DNA of 64,000 nucleotides from Paenibacillus sp. SYP-B4298 (GCF_027627475.1 NZ_CP115484.1:5030501-5094500); one strand, 5' to 3'; shown: positions 32,013 to 41,856, counted from the first letter of the stretch. The notes: generated from the sequence alone by a model not told the origin. Program-made: numbers and translations.

Positions 32013-33467
32013 TCAGATAGTTGGCACCTTACCTGTCGCATTCTCCTGGAGGAGCTTCCAGATCGCCCCGGTCAGCTCCGTTTTGTCGGCTCCGTTGTAA
32101 TAGTTCGCCAAGCCACGCACCGGGTCGCCCGCATAGAAGCGTTCATAGAGCAGATGACGAGCTCCAAGCGGGCTGCCGATCAGATCCCAGGCCAGCTTGA
32201 ACAGCTCGACCTTTTTCTCGGCGCTGACAGCGGCTCCCTCAAAGTACAGATGCATGAACTCGGAGATGGGGCCGTAGAAGTCCTCAATGCCTGAAGGCGT
32301 CTGTACAAAGCCGCCTGCGCCTATCTGCTGCAGCACCTCGACGGCGCGCGGATAATACGTAGTGCCGAGATTTCTTGCCGTCTCGATATACTGCAGATTA
32401 GGTACCAGCACGCCTGCAGCATCGGGCATTGCACCTGCTTCCGATGCCGTAATGAGCGCCTTAATCACATCGATTTGCGTCAGCAGCTCGCCCAGCTTCT
32501 CCTGAATGTGCAGAAAGCCGTTCACCCCGATCGACTCCGCCACCGCACAGGCCACACCGGTAACAAACTCCAGCTTGGCAACGAAGCGAACGACATTCTG
32601 ATGGAATGCGAGACCGTTGGCCGTCCGGTTACTGCGCAGCTTCAGCACCTTATCGGCATCTCCGTACAGCAGTACCCGCTCCCATGGAACCAACACATCA
32701 TCGAAGAACAGCACCGCATCCATCTCGTCATAGCGGGAACTCAGCGGGTGATCCCGCTCACGCGAATCCGCGAAGGATTCCCGGCACACGATATGCAGCC
32801 CCTTGGCGTTGGCAGGAACGATCAGCACATGCGCATGCTTCTGATGCCTTGTCTCGAACTGCAGGAAGGACGAGATAATGAAATCATGCGTATAGGGGGC
32901 TCCGGTGGCAATCATTTTCGCACCACGAACGACAATTCCCTCCGAATTCTCCCTGACGACATGCAGGAAGCGCTCAGCAATTCGCTGGTCGTCGAGGCTG
33001 CTCGATCGGTCAATCTGTGGATCAATGATAGCTGTCGTCAGGAACAGATCCCTGTCCCTTGCTTCGCGATAATAGGTCGTTATTTTGTCGGCAAAATGCG
33101 GGTCCCATCTGCCCAGCTCCTGCCGTGCCGCATACCACCCGGTCACCAGCGAACGGGCGTAGTCGGACAGACGGCTCATCATGCCATACGTATGTGACGA
33201 CCAGGCGGCAAAGGAACGGCTGCGCTTAGCCAGTTGCTGTGGTGTGTACGGTACCAGGAAGGAGCTATGCGCGTAACGCTCAGCCCCATCCGGCTTGAAG
33301 CCCACCGTCTCTTGCTGCTCTGGATCATCCAGCATATTAAACAACTGCCGAATATTGCCCAGTGCGCCCTTGAACGCCGGATGCGTGCTCGCATCCGCCA
33401 GTTGCTTGCCTTCCAGCCAGATGCTGCGCCCATCTCTCAGACTGGATATGAACTGCTCTCCTCTCAA
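32013..33467 (-). CDS. 4-hydroxyphenylacetate 3-hydroxylase (HpaB) family oxygenase
   Basis: A 484-residue member of the HpaB/PvcC reduced-flavin oxygenase family, which resembles acyl-CoA dehydrogenases in fold. Family stretches include GEQFISSLRDGRSIWLEG at the N-terminus, HPAFKGAL, DAVLFFDDVLVPWERV and GSPLGARHLLYERFY. The start is a TTG with GAGGTG upstream; the conserved N-terminus supports it. It is the first gene of an operon with ssuD, sfnG and an MsuC-like gene, so its substrate may be an aromatic or sulfur compound and not 4-hydroxyphenylacetate. Confidence 0.8.
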   Translation of the reverse strand: MRGEQFISSLRDGRSIWLEGKQLADASTHPAFKGALGNIRQLFNMLDDPEQQETVGFKPDGAERYAHSSFLVPYTPQQLAKRSRSFAAWSSHTYGMMSRLSDYARSLVTGWYAARQELGRWDPHFADKITTYYREARDRDLFLTTAIIDPQIDRSSSLDDQRIAERFLHVVRENSEGIVVRGAKMIATGAPYTHDFIISSFLQFETRHQKHAHVLIVPANAKGLHIVCRESFADSRERDHPLSSRYDEMDAVLFFDDVLVPWERVLLYGDADKVLKLRSNRTANGLAFHQNVVRFVAKLEFVTGVACAVAESIGVNGFLHIQEKLGELLTQIDVIKALITASEAGAMPDAAGVLVPNLQYIETARNLGTTYYPRAVEVLQQIGAGGFVQTPSGIEDFYGPISEFMHLYFEGAAVSAEKKVELFKLAWDLIGSPLGARHLLYERFYAGDPVRGLANYYNGADKTELTGAIWKLLQENATGKVPTI

Positions 33468-33524
33468 GATGACACCTCATTTCGGAATTTATTTTTCCGA
33501 TTGATTTACTTTGTTTTATTTATT

Positions 33525-33552
33525 ATCATAGCTATTATTCTAAGAAACTCAA
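33525..33552 (-). promoter_or_regulatory. promoter of the organosulfur operon
   Basis: On the reverse strand TTGAGT (33552-33547) and TATGAT (33530-33525) are 16 bases apart, about 60 bases before the TTG start of the HpaB-like gene. No SAM riboswitch-like structure was found in this leader. Confidence 0.5.
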
Positions 33553-33783
33553 CGATCAATTGTAACGAAAATGGCGGTTATCACACATAAATGCCCGATG
33601 TGTCGTTCAACAAAACGTTAAACTACACTCGGCATTCAAGTGAGGTCTTCCGGGGAAGCCCTCTTCCCCCGCACAGCTTCTAGGCCGCCCGGAAATCGGG
33701 GCAATGCTTTGAGATCGGCCGCATGTTAACCGTGTTGCTTAGGCAACAGCTACATCAACTATGTCGATTAGGAGTGATCGGTC
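33553..33783. promoter_or_regulatory. divergent control region before the TetR gene
   Basis: The stretch has no gene. It holds an interrupted inverted repeat GAGG-T-CTTCC/GGAAG-C-CCTC at 33642-33663, a candidate operator for the TetR-type regulator, and a GTTGC/GGCAAC pair near 33737-33751. Confidence 0.35.
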
Positions 33784-34404
33784 ATGTCTGAACCGCGCGA
33801 GGATCGAAGAATTATGCGCACGCGCCAGCTTATTACGGAAGCCTTCTTGCATATTTTATTAAAGAAGCCTTACGCTGACATCAGTGTCGTGGATATCGCA
33901 GAGCGTGCGAATATTAACCGCTCGACGTTTTATGCTCATTTTCTGGATAAGGAGGATCTGCTAGACAAGCTCGTAGGGGAAAAGCTGGGGGGACTGAGGC
34001 AGGCGCTCGATTACTGCGCAGCCGCGTCGGAGTGGCGTCCCGCGTTCAATGAGGCCGACCCGATCTTTGTACATCTGTTTGACCATGCCTTCGAGCATAA
34101 CGCCTTCTACCAGATTATGTCCGTCTCTCACCCCGTCGGCCATTTCAGCTCGATGCTGACGGACATCATCAAGGATAGCTTTCTGGCTCGCATCTCGCGC
34201 CACGGACTCGATCAGAAGGTACAGGTGCCGCTTGACCTGCTGCTCGACCATATCGGCTGCTCGACGACCGGCATTCTCGTGAAGTGGCTGGCAGATAACA
34301 GCATCTACTCGCCGCGCCATATGGCGCTGCAACTGACGCGCGTAGCCTGGCTCGGGGTGTATGCAGCGATGGGTGCTGCAGAGACAAAGCCCCACAGCAC
34401 TTGA
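33784..34404 (+). CDS. TetR family transcriptional regulator
   Basis: A 206-residue regulator. The helix-turn-helix lies at about 30-55 (ISVVDIAERANINRSTFYAHF), with the FYAHF motif common in the DhaS/YfiR-like branch; the C-terminal half is a helical dimerisation domain. AGGAGTGA precedes the ATG. It diverges from the organosulfur operon and is its most likely regulator. Confidence 0.85.
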   Translation: MSEPREDRRIMRTRQLITEAFLHILLKKPYADISVVDIAERANINRSTFYAHFLDKEDLLDKLVGEKLGGLRQALDYCAAASEWRPAFNEADPIFVHLFDHAFEHNAFYQIMSVSHPVGHFSSMLTDIIKDSFLARISRHGLDQKVQVPLDLLLDHIGCSTTGILVKWLADNSIYSPRHMALQLTRVAWLGVYAAMGAAETKPHST

Positions 34405-34410
34405 TAACAG

Positions 34411-34444
34411 GCACGCCCTGAGTCCATGAGGTCTCAGGGCGTGC
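34411..34444. terminator. bidirectional hairpin between convergent genes
   Basis: Perfect 12-base arms GCACGCCCTGAG/CTCAGGGCGTGC lie between the TetR gene and the convergent SLH gene. No strong T-run follows on either side. Confidence 0.65.
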
Positions 34445-34455
34445 TGTAGTCAAAT

Positions 34456-37400
34456 CTATATGAGCTTGGATTGCTTCAACAGACGTTGAATCATGGTCGC
34501 CACCTCTGCTCGGGTGATGGTGGCTTGCGGGGCAAGCTGTGTGCTGCTCTTGCCTTGAAGTAGACCCGCCTCAATATTATCTGCCAGCCGCTCTGCAGCC
34601 CAGGCGGATACCTCCGCGGCATCGTCGTAGCTCTGCAGCACTTGAGCTGCCTGCTGGCCATCCTGCAGCCCAGCCAGACCAGTAATCTCCATCGCGCGCG
34701 AGATCATAACCGCAGCCTGCTCGCGGGTAATCGTAGCATTCGGACGGAAGGTTCCGTCCTCAAACCCGGTCACCAGCTCATGCTTGTATGCGGTCTGGAC
34801 CGCACGGGCATACCAGGCTGTGCTGCTGACATCGGTGAAGTTGCCTTGGGCAGGCTCCAGCCGCAGCCCGAGACCACGCACCAGAATCGCAGCGAATTCG
34901 GCGCGGGTCATGCTGCGATCCGGGCTGAACTGACCGTCGCCCGTACCATTGACGATCAGACGAGAGCCCATATCATTCATCGCCTCCTGCGCCCAGTGCC
35001 CGGCAGCATCGGTGAACTCAAGTGGATTCCAGATCACGGCATACGTACTATTGGTCAAGCTGTTGATCTTGGCATAGTAGGTGCCAGCGTCCTGCCTAAC
35101 CTCAGTAGGCACATGGCGTACCGTACCATCCTGCTCGATAACTACCCCTGTTGTAATACGGCTCGGGTCTGTTCCATTCGGTAGCGCAATTCGGCGCTCC
35201 ACATACCGGGAGTAGTCTGTTAGTTCAATGTCACGGCTGCCATCCCCGACTAGCACATTGAACTCTACAGGCTCGGCGACTAAAGCCAATTCGTTGTCCG
35301 CCAGTACCTTATGTGCCTGCTTCTCGGCAGTTGTAGTCAGCTTGGCAATCTCCAGCCTCACCTGAAGCTGCTCTACTCCCACATTCGTTCCAAATTGTCC
35401 AGCGATCTCAGTCAGTTGGAGCTGCTCCGACGGAAGGAGATACGAGCCTTCGCTGGTTTGCAGCTCCAACGTTGCCTGCTGGCGTTCCATATTGTGCAGC
35501 AGCTTGCCATTGACCACGCCGACAACAACAGCGCTATCGGAGTTGATCCATGGAATAGTGAGCACCGCTCCCTTTCCTTCCGCATCCAGCCGCTGCTGCA
35601 GCTTCTCTTGATCAACCGCAATCGTCGTCACCTTATGGCCGCTCGATTCACTCGTCGTTGCAGTGCCTGCATTCTGCACCTTGCCGTTCACCAGCACCTC
35701 GACGCTGCTTGTTGTCCCCGAGCCAGAGCTGCCAGAGCCTGGGGAGGTTGGCGTTGCAGGTGTCGTTGTGTCCGGCTGAACGGGCCCGGAGGTCACCGGA
35801 GCGGACGGATAATAGGGTGCCGCAGGCTTCACTGCGAAGCTCGGCTCCGAGGCAGCCCCGGTGCCCGCTGCATTGATCGCCCGGACAGTGAAGGTGTATT
35901 CGGTCCCATTCGCCAGATTGCTTACCTTAATCGGACTGGCCGTCCCGCTCACCACTTGACCGCCAGGGGATACCGTTACCTCATACCCGCTAATGTCTGC
36001 ACCGCCATTGCTCTGCGGGACAGTGAAGCTGACCGTGGCAGACGTATTGCCTGCAACAGCCTTCACCCCAGTCGGAGCGGAAGGAACCGTCTTCGGTGTC
36101 ACACTGACCGTCGTCGAATCACTGCTCGATCCCCCAAGATTAACAGCTACCACCTTGATATAGTAGGCTGTGCCATTTGCCAGTCCGGCTAACTGGGCTT
36201 GCGTGGTGGTCACTACGGTCTGCGGCTCAGCCGGGAACTGTCCCGGTGTCGTCGATACGTATACCTTGTAGGAATCGGCTCTATCAGCCGCTGACCAATT
36301 GACAGTAGCCTTGCCGTCTCCGAACTGCGCGGTCACATTCTGCGGTGTGGTCGGAGGTACAGGCAACAGAACCTCCTGGGTCACTGTGAACGTTACCGGC
36401 TCCAAATGCTCGGCACTTATCGTTACGGTTACGGTGTAGGTGCCTGCTGCCAGCCCATCCTTCGCCTTCACAGCGAGGCTGGCCGACTGCCCCGCGCCCA
36501 CAGACGATGAAGGCGAAGTCAGGATGAAATGGGCGGCAGACGGCCCGCTCAGGCTTGCCTGCAACTGCTGCAGCTCTCCGGTGCCCGTGTTGACCAGTGC
36601 AGCCTGAACCGCCTGCGGGGAGCCGGCTGTGTAGCCGACCGTGAGCGGAGTCGCAGTCTTATGGCCGATCGGCTCGATCGTATACGTCAGCGGCGTAACG
36701 GTCAGCGGGCCGCTATACGTGACAAGCGTGCGCGGAGTCGGATCACTAGGCTCGACATAGCTCCCATGCGTCAGCTTGGAGCGGAAGCGATATGTATGCC
36801 CAGGATCAAGCTGAAGCGGCACTGCCGTCGGAATGCCCGACCAAGAGGTCGGCAGCGTTGACCAGACCGTCTCGCCATCCTTCTGTTGTTGCAGCTCAAT
36901 CGCTGTGGCAGCCGTCAAAATATCCGTGTTTCCTGATCCACCAGGAAAATGAAGAACGGCCGAATTATACGTAATGTCCGAGACGCTCAGATACGGCCAA
37001 CGGTAGCCGCCAAGCACCCCGAAGTACAACTGGTTATTGTTCGCACTATTAGCTAATAACACTTCATCATTCTGATTCAGCGACACAGCGACCGTATTTT
37101 GCGTGTTCGCTGCCTTGACCGCCTCGCCCAGGGCATACGCCGAATCGCTATCGGTCAGCGCAAGGCCATTCACCACCATCGTCTGATTGGAGGAATATGG
37201 CGACCAGGAGAGTGTAACGTCAATGCCGTTGGAGTTGTTCTCCAGCACATTATGCTGCAGGGTTACATTGGTGCTGTAGAAACCGATCACCGCAATGCCT
37301 GCGCTCGCATAGCCCGCCTGTGTTGTGCTATCGAACCCTCGGATGCTGTTGCCCGTTACCGAGCCGTTGCCGCCATAGAGATAGATCGCATATTCATATC

Positions 37401-38094
37401 CGTCGGACTGGCGCAGACGCTGTGGATATTCCGTTCCTTCGAACGTATTGTCAGCAATCTCCAACTGGCCGCTGCGGATCGCAATCGCATTGCGGAAGGC
37501 ATTGCTCTTGCCGAAGATGCTGCTGCGGATTACAGTGGACACGGCACCCGGCTCCGCATGAATCCCGAAGTTGATATTGCCGCCTGGCGTAGGATTATTA
37601 TGGAAGCCTTCCAAGGTTAGATGATCCGCCACAAGCGCGCCGCCGGACTTGACATTGATGACTGTGAATAATGGATACGCCCCTTGCTTCAAGGTAACAT
37701 CATTCAGCGTCAGCAGACTGTTCTGGCCCTGCACCCGCAGAAAAACCTGCTGGCTGGCGTAGTTGCCCAGCGCAGATGAGGAGACTGTAATGTCATCACT
37801 GCGAACAATAGTATCCGTAACCCCTGCGCCAGCTTGAATGATGGCGCCATTACCGTTGATCGTCAGTGCGCGTGAGATGGTGCCTCCCTCATAGTCATAG
37901 ACGACGCCAGACACCAGATTGATGGTTTCGACTGCGTTCATGCTCAGATAGGCAGCCAGCTCCGCGGAATTGTTAGCCGTCACGACAGTTTCTAATGGCT
38001 CCGCACCTGCCCTTGCAGGCAGAGCCGGAAGCACGACGCTGAGCATCAGCAGGAAGCTGAGCACCGCGGCTGGAACTTTGAATGTATTGATCAT
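34456..38094 (-). CDS. SLH-anchored surface protein with beta-helix and fibronectin III domains
   Basis: A secreted 1212-residue protein. A signal peptide ends near residue 31 (LPARAGA). A right-handed beta-helix with NosD-like repeats spans about 35-330 (LTINGNGAII, VTGNSIRGF, NVTLQHNVLENNSNGIDV). Two fibronectin III domains follow at about 580-755, then a Pro/Ser/Thr-rich linker, a beta domain, and three SLH motifs at about 1027-1212 that bind pyruvylated wall polymer. TTAAACGCTTACA lies upstream of AAAGGAG and the ATG at 38094; the TTG 21 bases earlier overlaps no usable site. It probably binds or trims polysaccharide at the cell surface; no catalytic residues could be assigned. Confidence 0.82.
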   Translation of the reverse strand: MINTFKVPAAVLSFLLMLSVVLPALPARAGAEPLETVVTANNSAELAAYLSMNAVETINLVSGVVYDYEGGTISRALTINGNGAIIQAGAGVTDTIVRSDDITVSSSALGNYASQQVFLRVQGQNSLLTLNDVTLKQGAYPLFTVINVKSGGALVADHLTLEGFHNNPTPGGNINFGIHAEPGAVSTVIRSSIFGKSNAFRNAIAIRSGQLEIADNTFEGTEYPQRLRQSDGYEYAIYLYGGNGSVTGNSIRGFDSTTQAGYASAGIAVIGFYSTNVTLQHNVLENNSNGIDVTLSWSPYSSNQTMVVNGLALTDSDSAYALGEAVKAANTQNTVAVSLNQNDEVLLANSANNNQLYFGVLGGYRWPYLSVSDITYNSAVLHFPGGSGNTDILTAATAIELQQQKDGETVWSTLPTSWSGIPTAVPLQLDPGHTYRFRSKLTHGSYVEPSDPTPRTLVTYSGPLTVTPLTYTIEPIGHKTATPLTVGYTAGSPQAVQAALVNTGTGELQQLQASLSGPSAAHFILTSPSSSVGAGQSASLAVKAKDGLAAGTYTVTVTISAEHLEPVTFTVTQEVLLPVPPTTPQNVTAQFGDGKATVNWSAADRADSYKVYVSTTPGQFPAEPQTVVTTTQAQLAGLANGTAYYIKVVAVNLGGSSSDSTTVSVTPKTVPSAPTGVKAVAGNTSATVSFTVPQSNGGADISGYEVTVSPGGQVVSGTASPIKVSNLANGTEYTFTVRAINAAGTGAASEPSFAVKPAAPYYPSAPVTSGPVQPDTTTPATPTSPGSGSSGSGTTSSVEVLVNGKVQNAGTATTSESSGHKVTTIAVDQEKLQQRLDAEGKGAVLTIPWINSDSAVVVGVVNGKLLHNMERQQATLELQTSEGSYLLPSEQLQLTEIAGQFGTNVGVEQLQVRLEIAKLTTTAEKQAHKVLADNELALVAEPVEFNVLVGDGSRDIELTDYSRYVERRIALPNGTDPSRITTGVVIEQDGTVRHVPTEVRQDAGTYYAKINSLTNSTYAVIWNPLEFTDAAGHWAQEAMNDMGSRLIVNGTGDGQFSPDRSMTRAEFAAILVRGLGLRLEPAQGNFTDVSSTAWYARAVQTAYKHELVTGFEDGTFRPNATITREQAAVMISRAMEITGLAGLQDGQQAAQVLQSYDDAAEVSAWAAERLADNIEAGLLQGKSSTQLAPQATITRAEVATMIQRLLKQSKLI

Positions 38095-38274
38095 CCTTTT
38101 CACTCCTTTATTCAATTTGTAAGCGTTTAACTTGTTTTAGGCTAGAATCAGCCTGCCGGACGACATGCTTCGATTATTTTCGACACACTTCTACTGCTAC
38201 TATCTTCACTATACAACCCTTCACTTAACAATTACTCAACAAACAGGAAGGTCATACCATCTCCATTCGCTGCA

Positions 38275-39453
38275 TCAGATTAGCTCTCCGACAAGGGCGC
38301 CTACGAGCACCACGACCCACGGCGGGAGCTTCCATATGGACAGCAGGCCGAATAGCCCGAGTGCCGCCCCCGCATCGCGCGCGCTCCCTATCGTGGTTGT
38401 CCACAGCGGATCATACAAGGCCGCCAGCAGCAGACCGACGACCGCTGCATTCATGCCCGCCATGGTGCCCCTGGCCCATGGACTGGCGCGAAGCCCCTGC
38501 CAGAACGGCAGGGTACCGGCCACAAGCAGGAAGGCAGGCAGGAAGATGGCTAATGTCGCTATGACCGCACCAGCAGAACCGCCAGCTAACGCACCCAGAT
38601 AACTGGCGAAGGTGAATAGAGGACCCGGTACAGTCTGAGCCGCCCCGTATCCAGCCAGGAAATCTGCCGCGCTCACCCACCCTGATTCGACTACCTCGCG
38701 CTCCAGTAATGGCAACACGACGTGACCGCCGCCAAATACCATCGCCCCGGAACGATAGAAGCTGTCCAGCAGCGCCAGCCATCTGCCGCCCGCGATCTCG
38801 CGGAGCAATGGCAGCAATAGCAGCAGACTGGCGAACAACCCCAGACAACCCAAGGCCAGACCACGCCCGATCGGGAGCGTGAGCGCAGAAGCTGGCCCAT
38901 TCTCCTCTTCTCTGCATAGCCACACCCCTGCCGCGCCTGCTGCTGCGATGAGCAGCAGTTGACTATACCCCGTAGACCAGACCCAAGTAGTCACCGCCGC
39001 TGCCACAGCGATGGTCGCTTTTGTTCTGCCTGCTGCAAGCCGCTGGCTCATGCCATATACCGCATGAGCTACGATAGCGAGCGCCACCAGCTTCAGTCCG
39101 TGCAGCCATCCCACGGCGTGCACATCCATCCCCTTCATGAGCAGCGCGAAGATCACCATCGCCACCGCAGAGGGCAGCGTAAAGCCCAGCCAGGCTGCCA
39201 GGCCGCCGGGCAGCCCGGCACGCAGCAAACCGATTGCAATGCTGACCTGACTGCTTGCCGGGCCCGGGAGGAACTGGCATAATGCGACCAGATCGGCATA
39301 GCTGCGCTCATCCAGCCACCTGCGGCGGCGCACATATTCGTTATGGAAATAGGCCAGGTGTGCTGCAGGCCCACCGAATGAGGTCAGCCCCAGCTTAGCG
39401 GATACCGCGAGCACCTCCATGATAGCCCGAACACGGTGAATTGTGCTTCCCAT
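38275..39453 (-). CDS. chrA: chromate transporter, ChrA family
   Basis: A 392-residue membrane protein with two homologous halves, each with a CHR motif: FGGPAAHLAYFHNEYV and QFLPGPASSQVSIAIG in the first half, FGGGHVVLPLLEREVV and QTVPGPLFTFASYLG in the second. It is a full-length two-domain transporter with about ten helices. ChrA exports chromate; relatives may move other oxyanions. GGGGGC precedes the ATG. The codon bias and GC resemble neighbours. Confidence 0.88.
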   Translation of the reverse strand: MGSTIHRVRAIMEVLAVSAKLGLTSFGGPAAHLAYFHNEYVRRRRWLDERSYADLVALCQFLPGPASSQVSIAIGLLRAGLPGGLAAWLGFTLPSAVAMVIFALLMKGMDVHAVGWLHGLKLVALAIVAHAVYGMSQRLAAGRTKATIAVAAAVTTWVWSTGYSQLLLIAAAGAAGVWLCREEENGPASALTLPIGRGLALGCLGLFASLLLLLPLLREIAGGRWLALLDSFYRSGAMVFGGGHVVLPLLEREVVESGWVSAADFLAGYGAAQTVPGPLFTFASYLGALAGGSAGAVIATLAIFLPAFLLVAGTLPFWQGLRASPWARGTMAGMNAAVVGLLLAALYDPLWTTTIGSARDAGAALGLFGLLSIWKLPPWVVVLVGALVGELI

Positions 39454-39517
39454 CGCTTCAGCCCCCTTCCCAAGGAGCGTACATCAGCTATGTTATCCGC
39501 AGATTAACGATGAGGGC

Positions 39518-40672
39518 TCATCCACACCGGCCGCCCGCATGCCTCCCCGTCTCGAACAGACGGATCGCCTGCTCAGCCGCCTGCTCCAGCAACGGGATGG
39601 CGCAGGCCATAGCCTCCTGCAGCGTCATCGGGCGGTTCACGATGCTGAAGATGGCATCTATCCCTTCCGCATAGAGCGTCTCTGCCCCATCGCCTACAGT
39701 GCCCGCCAGCACGATGGCTGGGACGCCATGCCTGCGGGCAAGTCTAGCTACACCACATGGCACCTTGCCGTGCCTGGTCTGAGCGTCGACCCTCCCTTCG
39801 CCAGTGATTACCAGATCGGCGCCACGGATCGCCTCCTCAAGCCCGAGGCGGCGACTTACCAGCTCCACCCCCGCCTCCACCTGCGCAGGCAGGAATGCCA
39901 GGATGCCGCCGCATAAGCCACCGGCAGCACCCGCGCCTGCCATCTGATGGATCGCGATGCCCTGTGTGCGTTCGATCAGATCCGCATAGTGACGCAGGTT
40001 GCCATCCAACTGCTCCACCATTGCAGGCGTCGCGCCCTTCTGCGGGCCGAACACAGCCGAGGCTCCGGCTCGGCCAACCAGCGGGTGATCCACATCGCAA
40101 GCAACCAGGAAGCGGCTCTCCCTAATGCGCCTATCCATCCCCCCGACGCGAATATCGGCCAGTCGGCTTAATTCCCCGCCTCCGCTGCCGATCGGCTGCC
40201 CGGTGCCATCCAGCAGCTCAACACCTAGCGCCTGCAGCATTCCGGCTCCGCCATCATTGGTCGCACTGCCACCCAGACCAAGAATGAACTGCCTGCAGCC
40301 GCGGTCCAGTGCCGCCAGGATCAGTTGCCCGAAGCCGTAAGTTGTCGTGCGCAGCGGATTGCGCTCCTTCTCCGTGATGCGATATAGACCCGACGACTCC
40401 GCCAGCTCGATGACAGCCGTCTTCCTGTCCCCCATTATGCCGAAGGACGCTTGAATCTCACGCCCTAGCGGGTCCATCACCACCGACTCGATGTAACTCC
40501 CCTGTGTCGCCTCTACCAGCGCCTCCATCGTGCCTTCCCCGCCGTCGGCCATCGGCAGGACGATTACCTCACACCCCGGCAGACCCCGTTGTACGCCACG
40601 CTCGATAGCGCGTCCCGCTTCACGGGCAGACAAGCTGCCCTTGAAGGAATCCGGCGCAATGACGATTCTCAT
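39518..40672 (-). CDS. glycerate kinase (GlxK/GarK family)
   Basis: A 384-residue cytosolic kinase that phosphorylates D-glycerate, usually at C2. Signatures are VIAPDSFKGSLSA at 4-16, LPMADGGEGTMEAL, LGLGGSATNDGGAGMLQALG and LVITGEGRVDAQT. GGAGGGAAGAGC precedes the ATG. The divergent aldo-keto reductase shares its upstream region, which contains a long palindrome. Confidence 0.9.
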   Translation of the reverse strand: MRIVIAPDSFKGSLSAREAGRAIERGVQRGLPGCEVIVLPMADGGEGTMEALVEATQGSYIESVVMDPLGREIQASFGIMGDRKTAVIELAESSGLYRITEKERNPLRTTTYGFGQLILAALDRGCRQFILGLGGSATNDGGAGMLQALGVELLDGTGQPIGSGGGELSRLADIRVGGMDRRIRESRFLVACDVDHPLVGRAGASAVFGPQKGATPAMVEQLDGNLRHYADLIERTQGIAIHQMAGAGAAGGLCGGILAFLPAQVEAGVELVSRRLGLEEAIRGADLVITGEGRVDAQTRHGKVPCGVARLARRHGVPAIVLAGTVGDGAETLYAEGIDAIFSIVNRPMTLQEAMACAIPLLEQAAEQAIRLFETGRHAGGRCG

Positions 40673-40702
40673 GCTCTTCCCTCCGCTCTCCTATTGAATC
40701 AA

Positions 40703-40732
40703 GGTTAGTTAGTAAACTAGACTATACTAACT
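40703..40732. promoter_or_regulatory. palindromic operator between glycerate kinase and aldo-keto reductase
   Basis: Perfect 10-base arms TTAGTTAGTA and TACTAACTAA surround ten bases. The TTAGT repeats resemble HxlR/MarR-type operators. It lies 31 bases from the glycerate kinase start and 91 bases from the reductase start, so it may govern both. Confidence 0.5.
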
Positions 40733-40823
40733 AATTATATTTACACTTCTTACGCTCCGACGCAAAAAACGATACAATCAGTACAGATCAGGATTACGAT
40801 GAATGACAAGGAGGACGTCTTCG

Positions 40824-41741
40824 ATGAGAACAATACCGTTAGGAACAAGCTCCCTGCAGGTGCCTGTTGTTGCTGTTGGCTGCATGCGGCTGACCCAACT
40901 GGACAAGCCCGAGGCTGAGCGTCTGATTCGCACCTCGCTGGAAGCAGGAGCGAACTTCTTCGACCATGCAGACATCTATGGAGGAGGGAACTGCGAGGTG
41001 CAGTTCGCCGAGGCAATCGGCATGAACGCCTCCGTGCGCGAGAGCATGATTCTCCAGTCCAAATGTGGCATCCGTCAGGGCAGATTCGACTTCTCCAAGG
41101 AGCATATTCTATCCTCTGTAGACGGGATACTCCAGCGACTGAGAACAGACTACCTGGACATTCTCCTGCTGCATCGCCCGGATGCTCTGTTCGAGCCGGA
41201 GGAGGTCGCAGAGGCATTCGACCAACTGGAGCAATCCGGCAAAGTCCGCCACTTCGGCGTGTCCAACCAGAACCCGCTGCAGATGCAGCTATTAAAGAAA
41301 TATGTGAAGCAACCGATCGTCGCCAATCAGTTGCAGCTCAGCATCACGAACGCTACGATGATCTCCAGCGGCTTCAATGTCAACATGGAGAATGAAGCTG
41401 CGGTCAACCGCGACGGCTATGTGCTCGACTACTGTCGGCTCCATGATATTACCGTGCAGCCATGGTCGCCCTTCCAGTATGGCTTCTTCAAGGGTGTCTT
41501 CCTTGATAATGATCAGTTCCCGGAGCTGAATCGCGTCATTAACGAGATTGCCGCTACCTACGAAGTGAGCAACACCACCATTGCTATGGCCTGGCTGCTT
41601 CGCCACCCGGCCAACATGCAGCCGGTCACCGGCACGATGAATCTGGAGCGTCTGCAGGACTGCTTCCGCGCCAGCGACATCCGCCTTACCCGCGAGGAAT
41701 GGTATGACATCTTCCGCGCCGCGGGCAATGTATTGCCGTAA
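40824..41741 (+). CDS. aldo/keto reductase
   Basis: A 305-residue NADP-dependent TIM-barrel oxidoreductase of the YdhF type. The catalytic tetrad region includes FFDHADIYGGG (Asp, Tyr), QSKCGIR (Lys) and LLHRPD (His); the cofactor loop is PVTGTMNLERL near the C-terminus. AAGGAGG lies 10 bases before the ATG at 40824; a frame extension of 21 bases has no site. The substrate is unknown. A strong terminator follows. Confidence 0.88.
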   Translation: MRTIPLGTSSLQVPVVAVGCMRLTQLDKPEAERLIRTSLEAGANFFDHADIYGGGNCEVQFAEAIGMNASVRESMILQSKCGIRQGRFDFSKEHILSSVDGILQRLRTDYLDILLLHRPDALFEPEEVAEAFDQLEQSGKVRHFGVSNQNPLQMQLLKKYVKQPIVANQLQLSITNATMISSGFNVNMENEAAVNRDGYVLDYCRLHDITVQPWSPFQYGFFKGVFLDNDQFPELNRVINEIAATYEVSNTTIAMAWLLRHPANMQPVTGTMNLERLQDCFRASDIRLTREEWYDIFRAAGNVLP

Positions 41742-41802
41742 ACAGCTCTTGATCGGGCTGCCAGATGTCTCCTAGAGGATCGCATTAACCTGCTATTTCA
41801 AG

Positions 41803-41844
41803 GCTGGACGGAGAAGCGAAGCTTTAATCCCGTCCAGCTTTTTT
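41803..41844 (+). terminator. intrinsic terminator after the aldo-keto reductase
   Basis: Arms GCTGGACGG/CCGTCCAGC with an 18-base loop are followed by TTTTTT. Confidence 0.88.
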
Positions 41845-41856
41845 GCGTGCTTGCAT

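Noticed and set aside
33468-33783. SAM riboswitch or other sulfur-responsive leader before the organosulfur genes
   Set aside because: No S-box core (such as the GATGA...GGCAACC arrangement) is present; only simple inverted repeats were found.
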